The notes beneath the pieces were generated by a model. The model was given only the letters and a program-made list of their open reading frames with translations, was not told the DNA's origin and did no database searches. A DNA stretch of 64,000 nt. Source: Rhizobium sp. 11515TR (GTDB lineage Bacteria; Pseudomonadota; Alphaproteobacteria; Rhizobiales; Rhizobiaceae). Positions 46,701 to 56,118 of this stretch are shown here, piece by piece. The translations under genes and the position numbers were made by a program. Positions within the stretch are counted from its first letter, which is position 1. The number at the start of each line of letters is the position of its first letter. The stretch spans positions 1,593,501 through 1,657,500 of the forward strand of contig NZ_CP022998.1 of the NCBI RefSeq assembly GCF_002277895.1, written 5' to 3'.

Positions 46701-47000
46701 ATGCAAGAGCTCGATCTTATCAAGGCCTTGGCCAACGAACGCCGTCTCATCATCCTGCGATGGCTGAAGGATCCTTGCGCCCATTTTGCGCCGCAGCTCG
46801 ATGGCGATCTTATGGAGGATGGCGTCTGTGCGCTCCTCATTGCCGAGAAGCTGCAGATATCTCAGGCAACGCTGAGCGAGCACATGCGCATTCTGGTGCA
46901 AGCGGGCCTGGTGCGGCCGAAGCGCATCAAGCAGTGGATTTTTTACAAACGTGATGAAGCTCGCATGGCAACACTGGCTGCCGTCGTCGCAAGCATCTAG
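46701..47000 (+). CDS. Small ArsR family regulator
   Basis: The protein is 99 aa. MQELDLIKALANERRLIILRWLKDP and LIAEKLQISQATLSEHMRILVQAGLVRPKRIKQWIFYKRDE form a complete winged helix. Two cysteines occur (DPCAHF and GVCALL), but no CxC metal site; sensing of a metabolite or thiol is possible. It faces the threonine dehydratase gene and the palindrome at 46675-46694, so it probably controls both genes. Confidence 0.9.
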   Translation: MQELDLIKALANERRLIILRWLKDPCAHFAPQLDGDLMEDGVCALLIAEKLQISQATLSEHMRILVQAGLVRPKRIKQWIFYKRDEARMATLAAVVASI

Positions 47001-47043
47001 CCTCTCGCTGGCATCGGCTCATGAGCGAAAAATCAGGGGAAGC

Positions 47044-47820
47044 CTATTGCCGGGTCAATCCCCGCTTTATGGCAGCCGCCAGGCCTTGAGGGTTTTCCCA
47101 AGCCATCGAATGTCCCGCCTGATCGACCATCTCCACACCGATTCCGTGTCTTGGCAGGGCTGCCCAATCCGGATCGGGCAGCGAGTTTTCGCCGAAGATC
47201 ACCGTCCTTGACATCGGCAATTGATATAATTGTTCGCGCCAGGTCGGAAAATCGCCCAGAACCAGGGAAGATGCGGAACGATGAACGGCGTAGGGCGACG
47301 ATATCGACAGAGATGCACCCCAGATGTCATTTCCGTCCGTCATGCAGGTCCGAATGAGGTCAGCATGGCCATGTGCCAGATAGTCGGCCTCGCTCATCTC
47401 GGCGATCTTGCGGCTGAAAAAGCCGCCTCCCGGATCGAGATTGGGTTCGCTCAACATAAGATGCCGCACGCGCTCATGCAGAAGATGAGCGACCTTGATG
47501 GCGACGGCGCCGCCCATGCTGTGGCCGAAAAGATCGACGGACTCCAGCTTCGAGACGCGAATAAATTCGACGATCGTTTGAGCGTGGTCGGCGATGCCGT
47601 ATCCGAATTCGGCAGGATGGTCGCTGAAACCTGATCCCGGCAAATCGATCAGCAACAATCTCCGTCCTGACAGGGCCGGATTTGCCGCAACCGTAGGATA
47701 GTCGCACGAAGATGCGCATCCGAGACCGTGGATGAAGAGCAACGGCGGCTCACCCTCTGGTCCCGGTATGTCATGAAATCTTATGGCGCCTTGTACCGTT
47801 CTTGATTGGAAAGTTTTCAC
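47044..47820 (-). CDS. Alpha/beta hydrolase
   Basis: The protein is 258 aa. PPLLFIHGLGCASSCDYP gives the oxyanion-hole HG motif, VDLFGHSMGGAVAIKVAH the nucleophile elbow with catalytic Ser, and DQAGHSMAWENP the catalytic His near the C-terminus. No ATG is available at the N-terminus: the start is probably GTG at 47820, with TTG at 47835 as an alternative, and neither has a clear ribosome site. Substrate unknown; the closest layout is that of small esterases and haloalkane dehalogenase-like enzymes. It lies downstream of cysN in the same direction, with 161 bp between, so co-transcription is uncertain. Confidence 0.85.
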   Translation of the reverse strand: MKTFQSRTVQGAIRFHDIPGPEGEPPLLFIHGLGCASSCDYPTVAANPALSGRRLLLIDLPGSGFSDHPAEFGYGIADHAQTIVEFIRVSKLESVDLFGHSMGGAVAIKVAHLLHERVRHLMLSEPNLDPGGGFFSRKIAEMSEADYLAHGHADLIRTCMTDGNDIWGASLSISSPYAVHRSASSLVLGDFPTWREQLYQLPMSRTVIFGENSLPDPDWAALPRHGIGVEMVDQAGHSMAWENPQGLAAAIKRGLTRQ

Positions 47821-47981
47821 GCTACGACCCGACAATTGTTGTTTGCATAATCGAGCTGCGTCTCATCCAGACACGGGCAGAACCTTGCTGCCAGCACGAG
47901 CGCTCGTAGGGGTAAGCCAGGTTCTGAACGGCGGCAAATCTTTTGACAGAGCCGCCGATCAGTGAGCTGGAGGTCGAGCGA

Positions 47982-49472
47982 TCAGATGTCGCTTGCCGCG
48001 TTTGCCCAGATTTCCGCGGCTTGTGCGGCGGTGACGCGGCGCACGTCCGTTTCATCGCGGCGGCTGGCGAAGAGTTCGCTTGCCATGATCTGCTCGGCGA
48101 GATCGGCCGGCAGCGACAGGAGAACACGCTGTCCTTCCTTGTGGATGCCACCAACGTCCGAGCGCTTGCCGGTGATCATGCCGCCGGCGACCGTGTTGTT
48201 GCTTTCGGGATCAATCAGGATGAAGGAGCCGGTCGAGCGGTTCTGCTCATAGGGGTCGAAGATGGCACTCTCATCGAAGGTTAAGCGAACCTTGCCGATG
48301 GCATTCATCCACAGCGCCTGCGCTGGCGCCCAGGCACCAGTCTTCAGCTCAAGCTGGGCGATCGGTTGCACCTGCACACGCTGGCGGCGGCTGCCACTCT
48401 TCAGCCAGTAGCGCTTGCCGGGCTCGATGCCCTCAGGCTGTAGTGCTACGATCTGGGCGTCGAAGGAGAGGCCGGTCTGCGGCTGACTGTCAATCGCGAC
48501 GATCATGTCGCCGCGCGACACGTCGACCTGGCGGTCGAGAACGAGGGTGATGGCATCGCCGGCAACCGCCGCATTGCGCACGAGATCGAAGGTGACGATC
48601 TTCGAGACGTTGGCGACCATGCCCGACGGCAGGATCATGACGCTGTCGCCCGGCTTTACCGAACCGCCGGCAACGGTGCCCTGATAGCCGCGGAAGCTTT
48701 CGCCGGGACGGGAGACGCGTTGTACCGAAAGACGGAAGCCGACCGTCTGGGCCGACCGAACGGTCGCCAGTTCCAGCGTTTCGACCAGCGTCGGGCCGGT
48801 GTACCACGGCATCGCAGCCTGGCCGGAATAGACGACATTTTCACCCTTCAATGCCGACATCGGGATCGCGGTGATCTGCTTGACGCCGAGCGAAAGGGCG
48901 AATTCGCGGAAGTCGTTGGAGATCTTCTCGAAGCCGGCACGGTCGTAGTTCGTCAGGTCGATCTTGTTGACGGCGAGCACGAACTGCTTGATGCCAAGCA
49001 GCGACGCGATCGTCGCATGGCGGCGGGTCTGTTCGAGGATGCCCATGCGCGCATCGACCAATAGCACGGCGAGATCGGCGGTGGAGGCGCCGGTTGCCAT
49101 GTTGCGGGTGTACTGCTCATGGCCGGGCGTGTCGGCGACGATGAAGGAGCGTTTGTCGGTGGAGAAATAGCGATAGGCGACGTCGATGGTGATGCCCTGC
49201 TCGCGCTCGGCCTGCAGACCGTCGAGCAGCAGCGCGAAGTCGGGCAGGCCGAGATCGTTCTGTTTGCCGGTGGAATCGCGCTGTAGCGTGGCGGCCTGGT
49301 CCTCCTTGACCGCCTTGGTGTCCCAGAGGAGACGGCCGATCAGCGTGGACTTGCCGTCATCGACGCTGCCGCAGGTAATCAGGCGAAGCGGGCGCGAATC
49401 GCGGAGAGCCTTGGCCGGTTCGGCAGCAGGCCCACTGGCGGGCAGGGTGACGACGTTGGCGTTTGCGGTCAT
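47982..49472 (-). CDS. cysN: Sulfate adenylyltransferase large (GTPase) subunit
   Basis: The protein is 496 aa, an EF-Tu-like GTPase that drives APS formation by CysD. The G motifs are GSVDDGKST (35-43), DTPGHEQYTRNM and NKIDL, followed by two beta-barrel domains ending DRSTGSFILIDPESNNTVAGGMI-like segment EQNRSTGSFILIDPESN. It ends after the barrels, with no APS-kinase (CysC) fusion. The ATG at 49472 follows the cysD TGA by one base, so it is coupled. Part of the cysH-cysD-cysN sulfate assimilation operon. Confidence 0.96.
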   Translation of the reverse strand: MTANANVVTLPASGPAAEPAKALRDSRPLRLITCGSVDDGKSTLIGRLLWDTKAVKEDQAATLQRDSTGKQNDLGLPDFALLLDGLQAEREQGITIDVAYRYFSTDKRSFIVADTPGHEQYTRNMATGASTADLAVLLVDARMGILEQTRRHATIASLLGIKQFVLAVNKIDLTNYDRAGFEKISNDFREFALSLGVKQITAIPMSALKGENVVYSGQAAMPWYTGPTLVETLELATVRSAQTVGFRLSVQRVSRPGESFRGYQGTVAGGSVKPGDSVMILPSGMVANVSKIVTFDLVRNAAVAGDAITLVLDRQVDVSRGDMIVAIDSQPQTGLSFDAQIVALQPEGIEPGKRYWLKSGSRRQRVQVQPIAQLELKTGAWAPAQALWMNAIGKVRLTFDESAIFDPYEQNRSTGSFILIDPESNNTVAGGMITGKRSDVGGIHKEGQRVLLSLPADLAEQIMASELFASRRDETDVRRVTAAQAAEIWANAASDI

Positions 49473-49473
49473 C

Positions 49474-50427
49474 TCAGAAATATCCTTCACGCTTCTTCTT
49501 TTCCATGGAGCCGGACTGGTCGCGGTCGATAGCGCGTCCCTGCCGTTCGGAAACCGTGGCGATTTCCAGCTCTGCAATAATGTCTTCCAGTGTCGTCGCA
49601 GTGGAACGGATGGCCCCGGTCAGTGGAAAGCAGCCAAGCGTGCGGAAGCGGATGACTTCCTCGCGCTTGGTTTCGCCCGGCAGCAGCTCGAGCCTTGGAT
49701 CTGCTGCCATGATCATCATGCCGTCGCGCTCGACGATGGGACGTTTCGCTGCGAAATAGAGCGGCACGATGGGAATTTCTTCAGCCTGGATGTAGCGCCA
49801 GATATCCACTTCGGTCCAGTTGGAGAGCGGGAAGACGCGAACGCTTTCGCCCTTGCGGATCTGACCGTTATAGATGTTCCAGAGTTCCGGGCGCTGGTTG
49901 CGCGGATCCCAGCGATGGTCCGGCGTGCGGAAGGAATAGATGCGCTCCTTGGCGCGCGAGGCTTCCTCGTCGCGGCGGGCACCGCCGAAAGCGGCGTCGA
50001 ACTGGCCGGCATCGAGCGCATGGCGCAGCGCTTCCGTCTTCATGATATCGGTGTAGCGCGCCGAGCCATAGGTGAAGGGCGTGATATTCTCCGCCTTGCC
50101 GCGCGGATTGATGTGCTCGATCAGGTCGAGATCATACTTCTTCACGATCTCGTCGCGGAAGGTGATCATCTCGGCAAATTTCCAGCCAGTGTTCACATGC
50201 AGGAGCGGGAAGGGGACGCGGCCGGGATAGAAGGCCTTGCGGGCCAGATGCAACAGCACCGATGAATCCTTGCCGATCGAATAGAGCATGACAGGACGCT
50301 CGAATTCGGCCGCAACCTCGCGGAAGATATGGATCGCCTCATTTTCCAGCGCCTTCAGATGTGGATCGAGCGGTGGCTTGGCGCTTTGCGGATGGGAGAT
50401 TTCCGTATCCGGACGGCTATCAGGCAT
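49474..50427 (-). CDS. cysD: Sulfate adenylyltransferase small subunit
   Basis: This 317-aa ATP-sulfurylase subunit forms APS from sulfate and ATP. The PP-loop [12 protein letters not shown] begins at residue 50; [60 protein letters not shown] and the C-terminal [12 protein letters not shown] are conserved. CTGGAGTGATAA precedes the ATG. It lies 126 bp after cysH and 1 bp before cysN. Confidence 0.97.
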   Translation of the reverse strand: MPDSRPDTEISHPQSAKPPLDPHLKALENEAIHIFREVAAEFERPVMLYSIGKDSSVLLHLARKAFYPGRVPFPLLHVNTGWKFAEMITFRDEIVKKYDLDLIEHINPRGKAENITPFTYGSARYTDIMKTEALRHALDAGQFDAAFGGARRDEEASRAKERIYSFRTPDHRWDPRNQRPELWNIYNGQIRKGESVRVFPLSNWTEVDIWRYIQAEEIPIVPLYFAAKRPIVERDGMMIMAADPRLELLPGETKREEVIRFRTLGCFPLTGAIRSTATTLEDIIAELEIATVSERQGRAIDRDQSGSMEKKKREGYF

Positions 50428-50553
50428 TTATCACTCCAGAACTTTCAAATGTCCCGACCGAAACTTGGCCGGAAAGAATGGATGCGTTGGTTCCCGGTTG
50501 AACAGCGGCGTAGGAAACGCGCTTCGGATCGGTGCCGGGAGCCGGCGGGCGTA

Positions 50554-51294
50554 TTATTGTGCTGGTGCGGCAGCACCTTCTTCGTGGAGATGCAGGCCGC
50601 ATTCGCGTTTTTCATCGTTTTCCCACCACCAGCGGCCGGCCCGCTCGGGCTCGCCCGGCTTGATGGCACGGGTGCAGGGTTCGCAGCCGATCGAGGGATA
50701 GCCGCGTGCATGCAGCGGGTTCACCGGAACGCTGTTGTCGGCGACATAGGCGCGGATGGTGTCGATATCCCAATCGGCAAGCGGGTTGATCTTGACCAAG
50801 TTGCGCTCGGGATCGAATTCGGCGAAGGGCGTATCGGCGCGGTTGGCGGACTGGCCGCGGCGCAGGCCGGTGATCCAGATGCTGGCGCCTGACAGTGCGC
50901 GCGTAAGCGGCTTTAGCTTGCGCACGCCGCAACAGGCATGCCTGGCTTCGACGCTCTCATAGAAACCGTTCAGACCGTATTTTTCGGCATAGGCGTCTAT
51001 ATCGGCCTGTTCCGGCTCGTAGCGAACGATGTTGATATCATATTGGCTTTCCGTCTCGTCGATCAGAGCGAGCGTTTCCGGGAAGAGGCGGCCGGTCTGC
51101 AGGGTCGCCACTTCGATCGGCAGGCGGTGATTGCCGATCTCCGCCGTGATCACCTGATCCTCGATCCCGAGCGACGTCGTGAACACGGCACGGCCACCGA
51201 GGCCGGCCACAAGAGACAGGCGGCCGGCAAGATCGAGCGATGCAAGCTGGCTGTTGAGCGTCGCAGCATCTTCAATAAGGGTAATGGCAGTCAT
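50554..51294 (-). CDS. cysH: Adenylyl-sulfate (APS) reductase
   Basis: The protein is 246 aa. Two cysteine pairs, C121-C122 (HACCGVRKLKPL) and C204/C207 (GCEPCT), bind a [4Fe-4S] cluster, and the catalytic Cys is C232 in KRECGLH. The cluster marks it as an assimilatory APS reductase (plant/rhizobial type), not a PAPS reductase, in agreement with the lack of APS kinase on CysN. AGGATTCCCC precedes the ATG at 51294. It is first in the cysHDN operon; a candidate promoter lies about 240 bp upstream. Confidence 0.96.
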   Translation of the reverse strand: MTAITLIEDAATLNSQLASLDLAGRLSLVAGLGGRAVFTTSLGIEDQVITAEIGNHRLPIEVATLQTGRLFPETLALIDETESQYDINIVRYEPEQADIDAYAEKYGLNGFYESVEARHACCGVRKLKPLTRALSGASIWITGLRRGQSANRADTPFAEFDPERNLVKINPLADWDIDTIRAYVADNSVPVNPLHARGYPSIGCEPCTRAIKPGEPERAGRWWWENDEKRECGLHLHEEGAAAPAQ

Positions 51295-51770
51295 GGGGAA
51301 TCCTGTCCTGATATCGCCGCGAGTATCGCAGTTCGCAACGGCAGCGGACAGAAAAATAGATTTCGAAAGGCGCGGCTGAAGAGTAAATATCTCCATGAAG
51401 CAGCACCGATAAGGAAAAGCGACCGCCTCGGCTGTTAACCAAGGCGTTTTGCCGCCGGAAGCACCTGATATGGCTGACCATGTTTAAGTGCTTGCTTTAA
51501 TGTCTATAGAAATAGTAGAGTTACACATAGCTTGTCAAATGGAAATCGGAAGTGATGCCCAAAATGATGCGCTGCGGCGGATTTTGCGCTAAACTATGGG
51601 CATAGCGACAAAGAATGATAACAAGTCTGGGTTGCTAACGTTTCCTGGCCGTGCGCCAAGGGTGTGAGTGCTTCGAAATTTGCCCCGGGGACGAGGGCTG
51701 AGAAGTTCTATAGCGGACCGGCCGAATCGCTCGACCGGACGTATCGCATGTGTGTGTGAAGCGGTTCGAA
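51295..51770. other. Divergent control region cysH / Rrf2
   Basis: These 476 bp separate the sulfate operon from the Rrf2 regulator. Apart from the promoter and palindrome at 51504-51538 I see no gene. About 209 bases would be transcribed as the cysH leader if that promoter is used; I find no terminator in it. Confidence 0.5.
51504..51538 (-). promoter_or_regulatory. Candidate cysHDN promoter with overlapping palindrome
   Basis: On the minus strand TTGACA (51538-51533), a 17-bp spacer and CTATTT (51515-51510) match a sigma-70 promoter; CTATTT is one base from the rhizobial CTATAT. The palindrome CTAT-TTCT-ATAG (51515-51504) covers the -10, a suitable position for a repressor such as the adjacent Rrf2 protein. 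Confidence 0.55.
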
Positions 51771-52217
51771 ATGATTACTCAGAAAGCAAAATATGCGCTG
51801 CGGGCGCTGTCTGCCTTGGCCCAATCCGAGGCGGGCGAGCCGATGATGATTTCCGACATCGCCGCCCAGCAGAAGATTCCGAAGAAGTTCCTCGAACAGA
51901 TCCTTCTCGACCTGAAACATCAGGGTATCGTCATCAGCCGCCGCGGCAAGCAGGGCGGTTATCTCCTGCGCAAGCCGGCGGCTGAGATCACCTTCGGCGA
52001 AATCCTGCGGGTCATCGACGGACCGCTGGCGCCGCTACCCTGTCTCTCGCTCACCGCCTATCGTCGCTGCGACGATTGCGACGGTGAGCAGACCTGCGAA
52101 ATCCGACACGTCTTTGCCCGGGTGGCGGATGCGACCCGCAAGGTGCTGTTCTCGACGACCATCGCCGATGCCATCGCTCAGCCGGAAGACGCGGAAGTCG
52201 CCAGGCTGATGGCCTGA
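51771..52217 (+). CDS. Rrf2 family regulator next to sulfate operon
   Basis: The protein is 148 aa. The winged helix MITQKAKYALRALSALAQSEAGEPMMISDIAAQQKIPKKFLEQILLDLKHQGIVISRRGKQGGYLL is typical of Rrf2. Four cysteines follow (LPCLSLTAYRRCDDCDGEQTCEI), which could bind an iron-sulfur cluster as in IscR or RirA. Divergent placement beside cysHDN suggests it senses cysteine or cluster supply and controls sulfate assimilation, as CymR does in Firmicutes. The ATG at 51771 was chosen over upstream codons because it fits the family N-terminus. Confidence 0.88.
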   Translation: MITQKAKYALRALSALAQSEAGEPMMISDIAAQQKIPKKFLEQILLDLKHQGIVISRRGKQGGYLLRKPAAEITFGEILRVIDGPLAPLPCLSLTAYRRCDDCDGEQTCEIRHVFARVADATRKVLFSTTIADAIAQPEDAEVARLMA

Positions 52218-52274
52218 CTGATCAGGCGCAAGGGAATTCACGGTTTTCTCTGCGGACTCGCCGCGCTTCGACAA

Positions 52275-53636
52275 TCAGTGGGCGGCGTGTTCCTCGCCAC
52301 CCTCCTTTTCCATGGCACGCCGGGCGCGGATTGCTGCCGCAATGAAGACGCGGGACAGCCCATGATACAAGGGCTCGCGCGACAGTAGCCGTGACGTGAC
52401 ATAGCCGATCATCGATACAGCCATGATCGGGATGACGGCCTGATGATCGCCCGTCATTTCCAGGATGATGACGAAGGCGGTCATCGGCGCCTGAACCACG
52501 CCGGCAAAATAGCCTGCCATGCCGAGGATTGCCGCAAGCGCCGCGCCGCCGCCGACCAGTGTGCCGACCGTGCTGCCGAAGCCGGCGCCGACAGCAAGTG
52601 AGGGGGCGAAGATGCCGCCGGGAATGCCTGATATCATCGACAGGAAGCTTGCCAGCAGCTTCTCGACGAAGAAGAGCGGGGGCAGGGCATGTCCTTCCAC
52701 CGCGCCGCGGGCTTGCTCGTAACCGGTGCCGAAGGTTTGGCCGCCGGAAAGCACGCCGACGGCGGCAACGATAAAACCACAGAGGCCGGCAAGGATCAGC
52801 ATGCGTTTCAGCGGCTGCGGTTGTGCCCAGCGGCGGATGCGGATGCCGGCATAGAGCGCCAACCCGCTAAAGGTAGCGCCGAGCGCGCCACCGCCGACAC
52901 CGCAGATCAGCATGACAATCCAGTCCCGAAGCATCGCCGGCGCGGCGTCGGTCGTGCCGAAGTAATTGTAGCTGCCGGAAAGGCCGAGTGCGGCAAGGCC
53001 GGAAAGAATAACGGCAGTCAGAACCAGACCGTTGGCGCGGGATTCATACGTGCGGCTCATCTCCTCAATGGCAAAGACGATACCAGCAAGCGGCGTGTTG
53101 AAGGCGGCAGCGATGCCGGCCGCGGAGCCGGCAAGGATCAGCCCCTTGGCCTGCGCCATGCCGCCGAAGCGTGCAACGGCCAGCATGAAGGAGGCGCCGA
53201 CCTGCACCGTCGGCCCCTCGCGGCCGATCGAAGCGCCGCTCAAAAGGCCCAATATGGTCAGCACGATCTTGCCGAAGGCGAGCCGCAGCGACAACAGCTT
53301 CGTGCGATCCTCTTCGTGATGTAGATGCCTCGCAGCAATCGCCTGCGGGATGCCGCTTCCTTGCGAATTGGGGAACAGCGTCGCTGCAAGATAGGCAGAT
53401 AGCACAAAGCCGAGTGGCGTCAGCAGGAGCGGCAGCAACCACGTCCACTCGCCTGATTGCGTCACGCCGGTAAAAGCCCGTTGGGCCAGATCCGCCAGCT
53501 TGGCAAAGCCGACACTGATGACGCCGATCGCCAGAGCGCCCGTCCAGAACACCAGACGCGGCCGCCAGAGATTGAATGAACCCCAGAAAACGCGGGAACG
53601 GCGGAGCAGCTTGGACTTGCGATAGATAGGGGGCAT
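52275..53636 (-). CDS. ClC family chloride channel/antiporter
   Basis: The protein is 453 aa with about 16-18 intramembrane helices. The chloride-site motifs are GSGIP, GREGPTVQVG with the gating Glu, and GIPGGIFAPSLAVGAGFG. The EEM in FAIEEMSRTYE matches the internal proton-path Glu of CLC-ec1, so a chloride/proton antiporter is likely. There are no CBS domains, as in other short bacterial ClC proteins. Possible roles are acid tolerance and charge balance. It lies 35 bp after the toxin gene on the same strand. Confidence 0.94.
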   Translation of the reverse strand: MPPIYRKSKLLRRSRVFWGSFNLWRPRLVFWTGALAIGVISVGFAKLADLAQRAFTGVTQSGEWTWLLPLLLTPLGFVLSAYLAATLFPNSQGSGIPQAIAARHLHHEEDRTKLLSLRLAFGKIVLTILGLLSGASIGREGPTVQVGASFMLAVARFGGMAQAKGLILAGSAAGIAAAFNTPLAGIVFAIEEMSRTYESRANGLVLTAVILSGLAALGLSGSYNYFGTTDAAPAMLRDWIVMLICGVGGGALGATFSGLALYAGIRIRRWAQPQPLKRMLILAGLCGFIVAAVGVLSGGQTFGTGYEQARGAVEGHALPPLFFVEKLLASFLSMISGIPGGIFAPSLAVGAGFGSTVGTLVGGGAALAAILGMAGYFAGVVQAPMTAFVIILEMTGDHQAVIPIMAVSMIGYVTSRLLSREPLYHGLSRVFIAAAIRARRAMEKEGGEEHAAH

Positions 53637-53671
53637 GAGGATGCTCTTTATGCAACGGGGATCAGTAAGTA

Positions 53672-54103
53672 TTATTCTGTTCTGGCGACCGATCTATGCG
53701 CCGATCGTCGTGCCAATGCCACGAAACGATGCTTCACCTCGTTGAAAAGGCTTGGCGGTAATGGTCCGAGATAGCCGCTTTCCGTTTCCGATGGCCGAAT
53801 ATCCGGTCCCGGCCAGGCAAAATAGTTGCTTTCCGAAAGGATGATCCATGAAGGGATGTCGTCCAGGCCAAGTCGGGATTTGACCGGTGCTGGAAGTTCG
53901 ATGGCCATGGAGGCACTATCCGGCGGCGAATGCGTGATGGGAAGAACACGAACCCGCTTGGTTCCGTCCGCATCATCGATGACAAATGCCAAGACGAGGC
54001 GGGGGCGATCCTTCACTCCTTCTTCGCGTCCCTCCAGTCGTTCCCTGTGCCAGAGATAGGAATAGCGAAAGACGAAACCGACCTTGACTTCAGCGGGCAG
54101 CAT
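53672..54103 (-). CDS. PemK/MazF-like toxin
   Basis: The protein is 143 aa. KVGFVFRYSYLWHRE, VKDRPRLVLAF, VLPITHSPP and the SWIILSESNYFAWPGPDIRP segment match a rhizobial group annotated as PemK-like growth inhibitors, whose fold cleaves mRNA. It starts inside the antitoxin gene (14-bp overlap), as usual for antitoxin-first modules. An RNase role is inferred. Confidence 0.78.
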   Translation of the reverse strand: MLPAEVKVGFVFRYSYLWHRERLEGREEGVKDRPRLVLAFVIDDADGTKRVRVLPITHSPPDSASMAIELPAPVKSRLGLDDIPSWIILSESNYFAWPGPDIRPSETESGYLGPLPPSLFNEVKHRFVALARRSAHRSVARTE

Positions 54104-54359
54104 GTGGTTTTAGTTCATCATCAAGATGCTCATGACCGGTTTCCATCTCGGCTGCTTCGACGGCGGCGATATCGGCATCTGAGAGCTCTGTTGTCAGTTG
54201 GACCTGTCTGTCCCGTCGCAGCAGGCGTTGATAGTCCTCATAAGCAAGCAGGACCGTTCGAGGCCGGCCGTTCTTGGTAATGACAACCGGATCACGCATG
54301 GCTGCATCTTGAAATGCACCAAAATTCTTAGAAGCTTCGGCGGCAGTTACCGTTTTCAT
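54090..54359 (-). CDS. Phd/YefM-type antitoxin
   Basis: This 89-aa protein starts MKTVTAAEASKNFGAFQDAAMRDPVVITKNGRPRTVLLAYEDYQRL, a standard Phd/YefM N-terminal DNA-binding fold, with a charged C-terminal tail to wrap the toxin. The ATG at 54359 was chosen; a longer frame starts 16 codons upstream without support. A perfect palindrome 23 bp upstream (54383-54397) is the probable operator for autoregulation. Confidence 0.88.
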   Translation of the reverse strand: MKTVTAAEASKNFGAFQDAAMRDPVVITKNGRPRTVLLAYEDYQRLLRRDRQVQLTTELSDADIAAVEAAEMETGHEHLDDELKPHAAR

Positions 54360-54382
54360 GATCAGTCTCCTTGCCAGAAATA

Positions 54383-54397
54383 TACGGATTTTCCGTA
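54383..54397. promoter_or_regulatory. Operator palindrome of the toxin-antitoxin pair
   Basis: TACGGA-TTT-TCCGTA is a perfect 6-3-6 inverted repeat directly upstream of the antitoxin start, the expected binding site of the Phd-like protein or complex. Confidence 0.68.
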
Positions 54398-54440
54398 AAT
54401 CCCGCAAGCTATAGGGCGAGCCGAATGCTGCCCGCCCATC

Positions 54441-56093
54441 CTACCGATCGCTGGTCTCCCACCGCGGATTGATCCAAGGCTCCTGGTTCGAGCGTGCCAG
54501 CCGCGGCTTGCTGAGAATGTGATCGGCCGCCTTTTCGCCTGTCATGATCGAAGGACCATTCAGGTTGCCGTAGGTCACATGCGGGAAGATCGAGCTGTCG
54601 GCGACACGCAGGCCGTCGACGCCGATGACGCGCGTGTCGGGATCGACCACCGCCATCGGATCGTCCTTTGAGCCCATCTTGCAGGTGCCGCAGGGATGAT
54701 AGGCGCTTTCCAGATGTTCGCGCAGGAAGGCGTCGATCTCGTCGTCGGTCTGAACGTTCGGTCCGGGCTGGATTTCCGGTCCGCGATATTCGTCGAAAGC
54801 CTTCTGCCCGAAGATCTCGCGGGTGAGGCGCACGCAGTGGCGGAATTTCGCCCAGTCTTCCGGATGGCTCATATAGTTGAAGCGGATAACGGGATCTGCT
54901 TTCGGATCGGAGGAACGCAGCGTGACATTGCCGCGCGATTTCGAAAGATTGTAGCCGACATGCACCTGGAAGCCGTGGCTCTTGGCCGCTGCCTTGCCGT
55001 CATAGCTGATGGCGACGGGCAGGAAGTGATACTGGATATCAGGCTGTTTGACGCCGGGCGCGGAGCGCAGGAAGGCGCAGGCCTCGAACTGGTTGGAAGT
55101 GCCGAGGCCCTTCTTGAAGAACAGCCATTGCGCGCCGGCAATCCCCTGCATGTACCAGGGCAGCCAGGAATAGAGGGACACCGGCTTTAGACTGGTCTGC
55201 TGGAAATAGAATTCCATATGGTCCTGTAGGTTGGCACCGACGCCCGGCCGGTCGGCCTTCACCTCGATCCCCATGTCGCGCAGATGCTGGCCAGGCCCGA
55301 TGCCGGATAGCATCAGCAGCTTCGGAGAATTGAACGAGGAGGCGGAGACGATCACCTCGCGGTTTGCCTTGATGATCTCGATCTTGCCGTCCCGCTCGAC
55401 TTCGACACCTGTCGCGCGGCCGTTTTCGATGACGATCTTGCGGGCAAAGCAGCGGATGAGGTTTACGTTCGGCCGCTTCAGCGCAGGCTTGAGATAGGCT
55501 GTCGCCGCAGACCAGCGCCGGCCCATCCACGTCGTCTGCTCCATCAGGCCGAAGCCTTCCTGCTTGCTGCCGTTATAATCTTCCGTTGTTTCAAAGCCCG
55601 CCTGCTTGCCGGCTTCGATGAAGGCGTGGAACAGCGGGTTGCGCGCATCGCCCCGGCGCACATGCAACGGGCCGTCCGTGCCGCGCCATCCCTCTTCGCC
55701 GCCATGGGAATGTTCCATCCGCTTGAAGTAGGGCAGTACGTCGGCATAGGCCCAGCCTTGCGCGCCCAGTTGCTCCCAGCGATTGAAGTCTTCCGCATGG
55801 CCGCGCACATAGACCATGCCGTTGATCGAGGAGGACCCGCCGATCACCTTGCCGCGCGGGGCGGTGATGCGACGGTTGTTGAGCTGCGGTTCGGGTTCGG
55901 AAAGATAACCCCAATTGTAACGATCCATGCTCATCGGCCAGGCAAGTGCTGCCGGCATCTGGATGAAGGGCCCGAAATCGCTGCCGCCGAATTCCAGAAC
56001 GATGACCGAATGCTTGCCGTCTTCCGACAGGCGGTAAGCCATGGCGGAGCCAGCCGAACCCGAGCCGACGATGACGAAATCTGCCTGTTCCAT
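54441..56093 (-). CDS. betA: Choline dehydrogenase
   Basis: This 550-aa GMC flavoprotein oxidises choline to betaine aldehyde. The FAD-binding [14 protein letters not shown] begins at residue 9; [23 protein letters not shown] and the C-terminal [41 protein letters not shown] are GMC landmarks, and the active-site His pair lies in those blocks. The start at 56093 has CAGGAG six bases upstream. The last gene of the betI-gst-betB-betA run, separated from betB by an inverted repeat. Confidence 0.95.
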   Translation of the reverse strand: MEQADFVIVGSGSAGSAMAYRLSEDGKHSVIVLEFGGSDFGPFIQMPAALAWPMSMDRYNWGYLSEPEPQLNNRRITAPRGKVIGGSSSINGMVYVRGHAEDFNRWEQLGAQGWAYADVLPYFKRMEHSHGGEEGWRGTDGPLHVRRGDARNPLFHAFIEAGKQAGFETTEDYNGSKQEGFGLMEQTTWMGRRWSAATAYLKPALKRPNVNLIRCFARKIVIENGRATGVEVERDGKIEIIKANREVIVSASSFNSPKLLMLSGIGPGQHLRDMGIEVKADRPGVGANLQDHMEFYFQQTSLKPVSLYSWLPWYMQGIAGAQWLFFKKGLGTSNQFEACAFLRSAPGVKQPDIQYHFLPVAISYDGKAAAKSHGFQVHVGYNLSKSRGNVTLRSSDPKADPVIRFNYMSHPEDWAKFRHCVRLTREIFGQKAFDEYRGPEIQPGPNVQTDDEIDAFLREHLESAYHPCGTCKMGSKDDPMAVVDPDTRVIGVDGLRVADSSIFPHVTYGNLNGPSIMTGEKAADHILSKPRLARSNQEPWINPRWETSDR

Positions 56094-56118
56094 ATCCATC
56101 TCCTGTGGCCGTCTCGAT

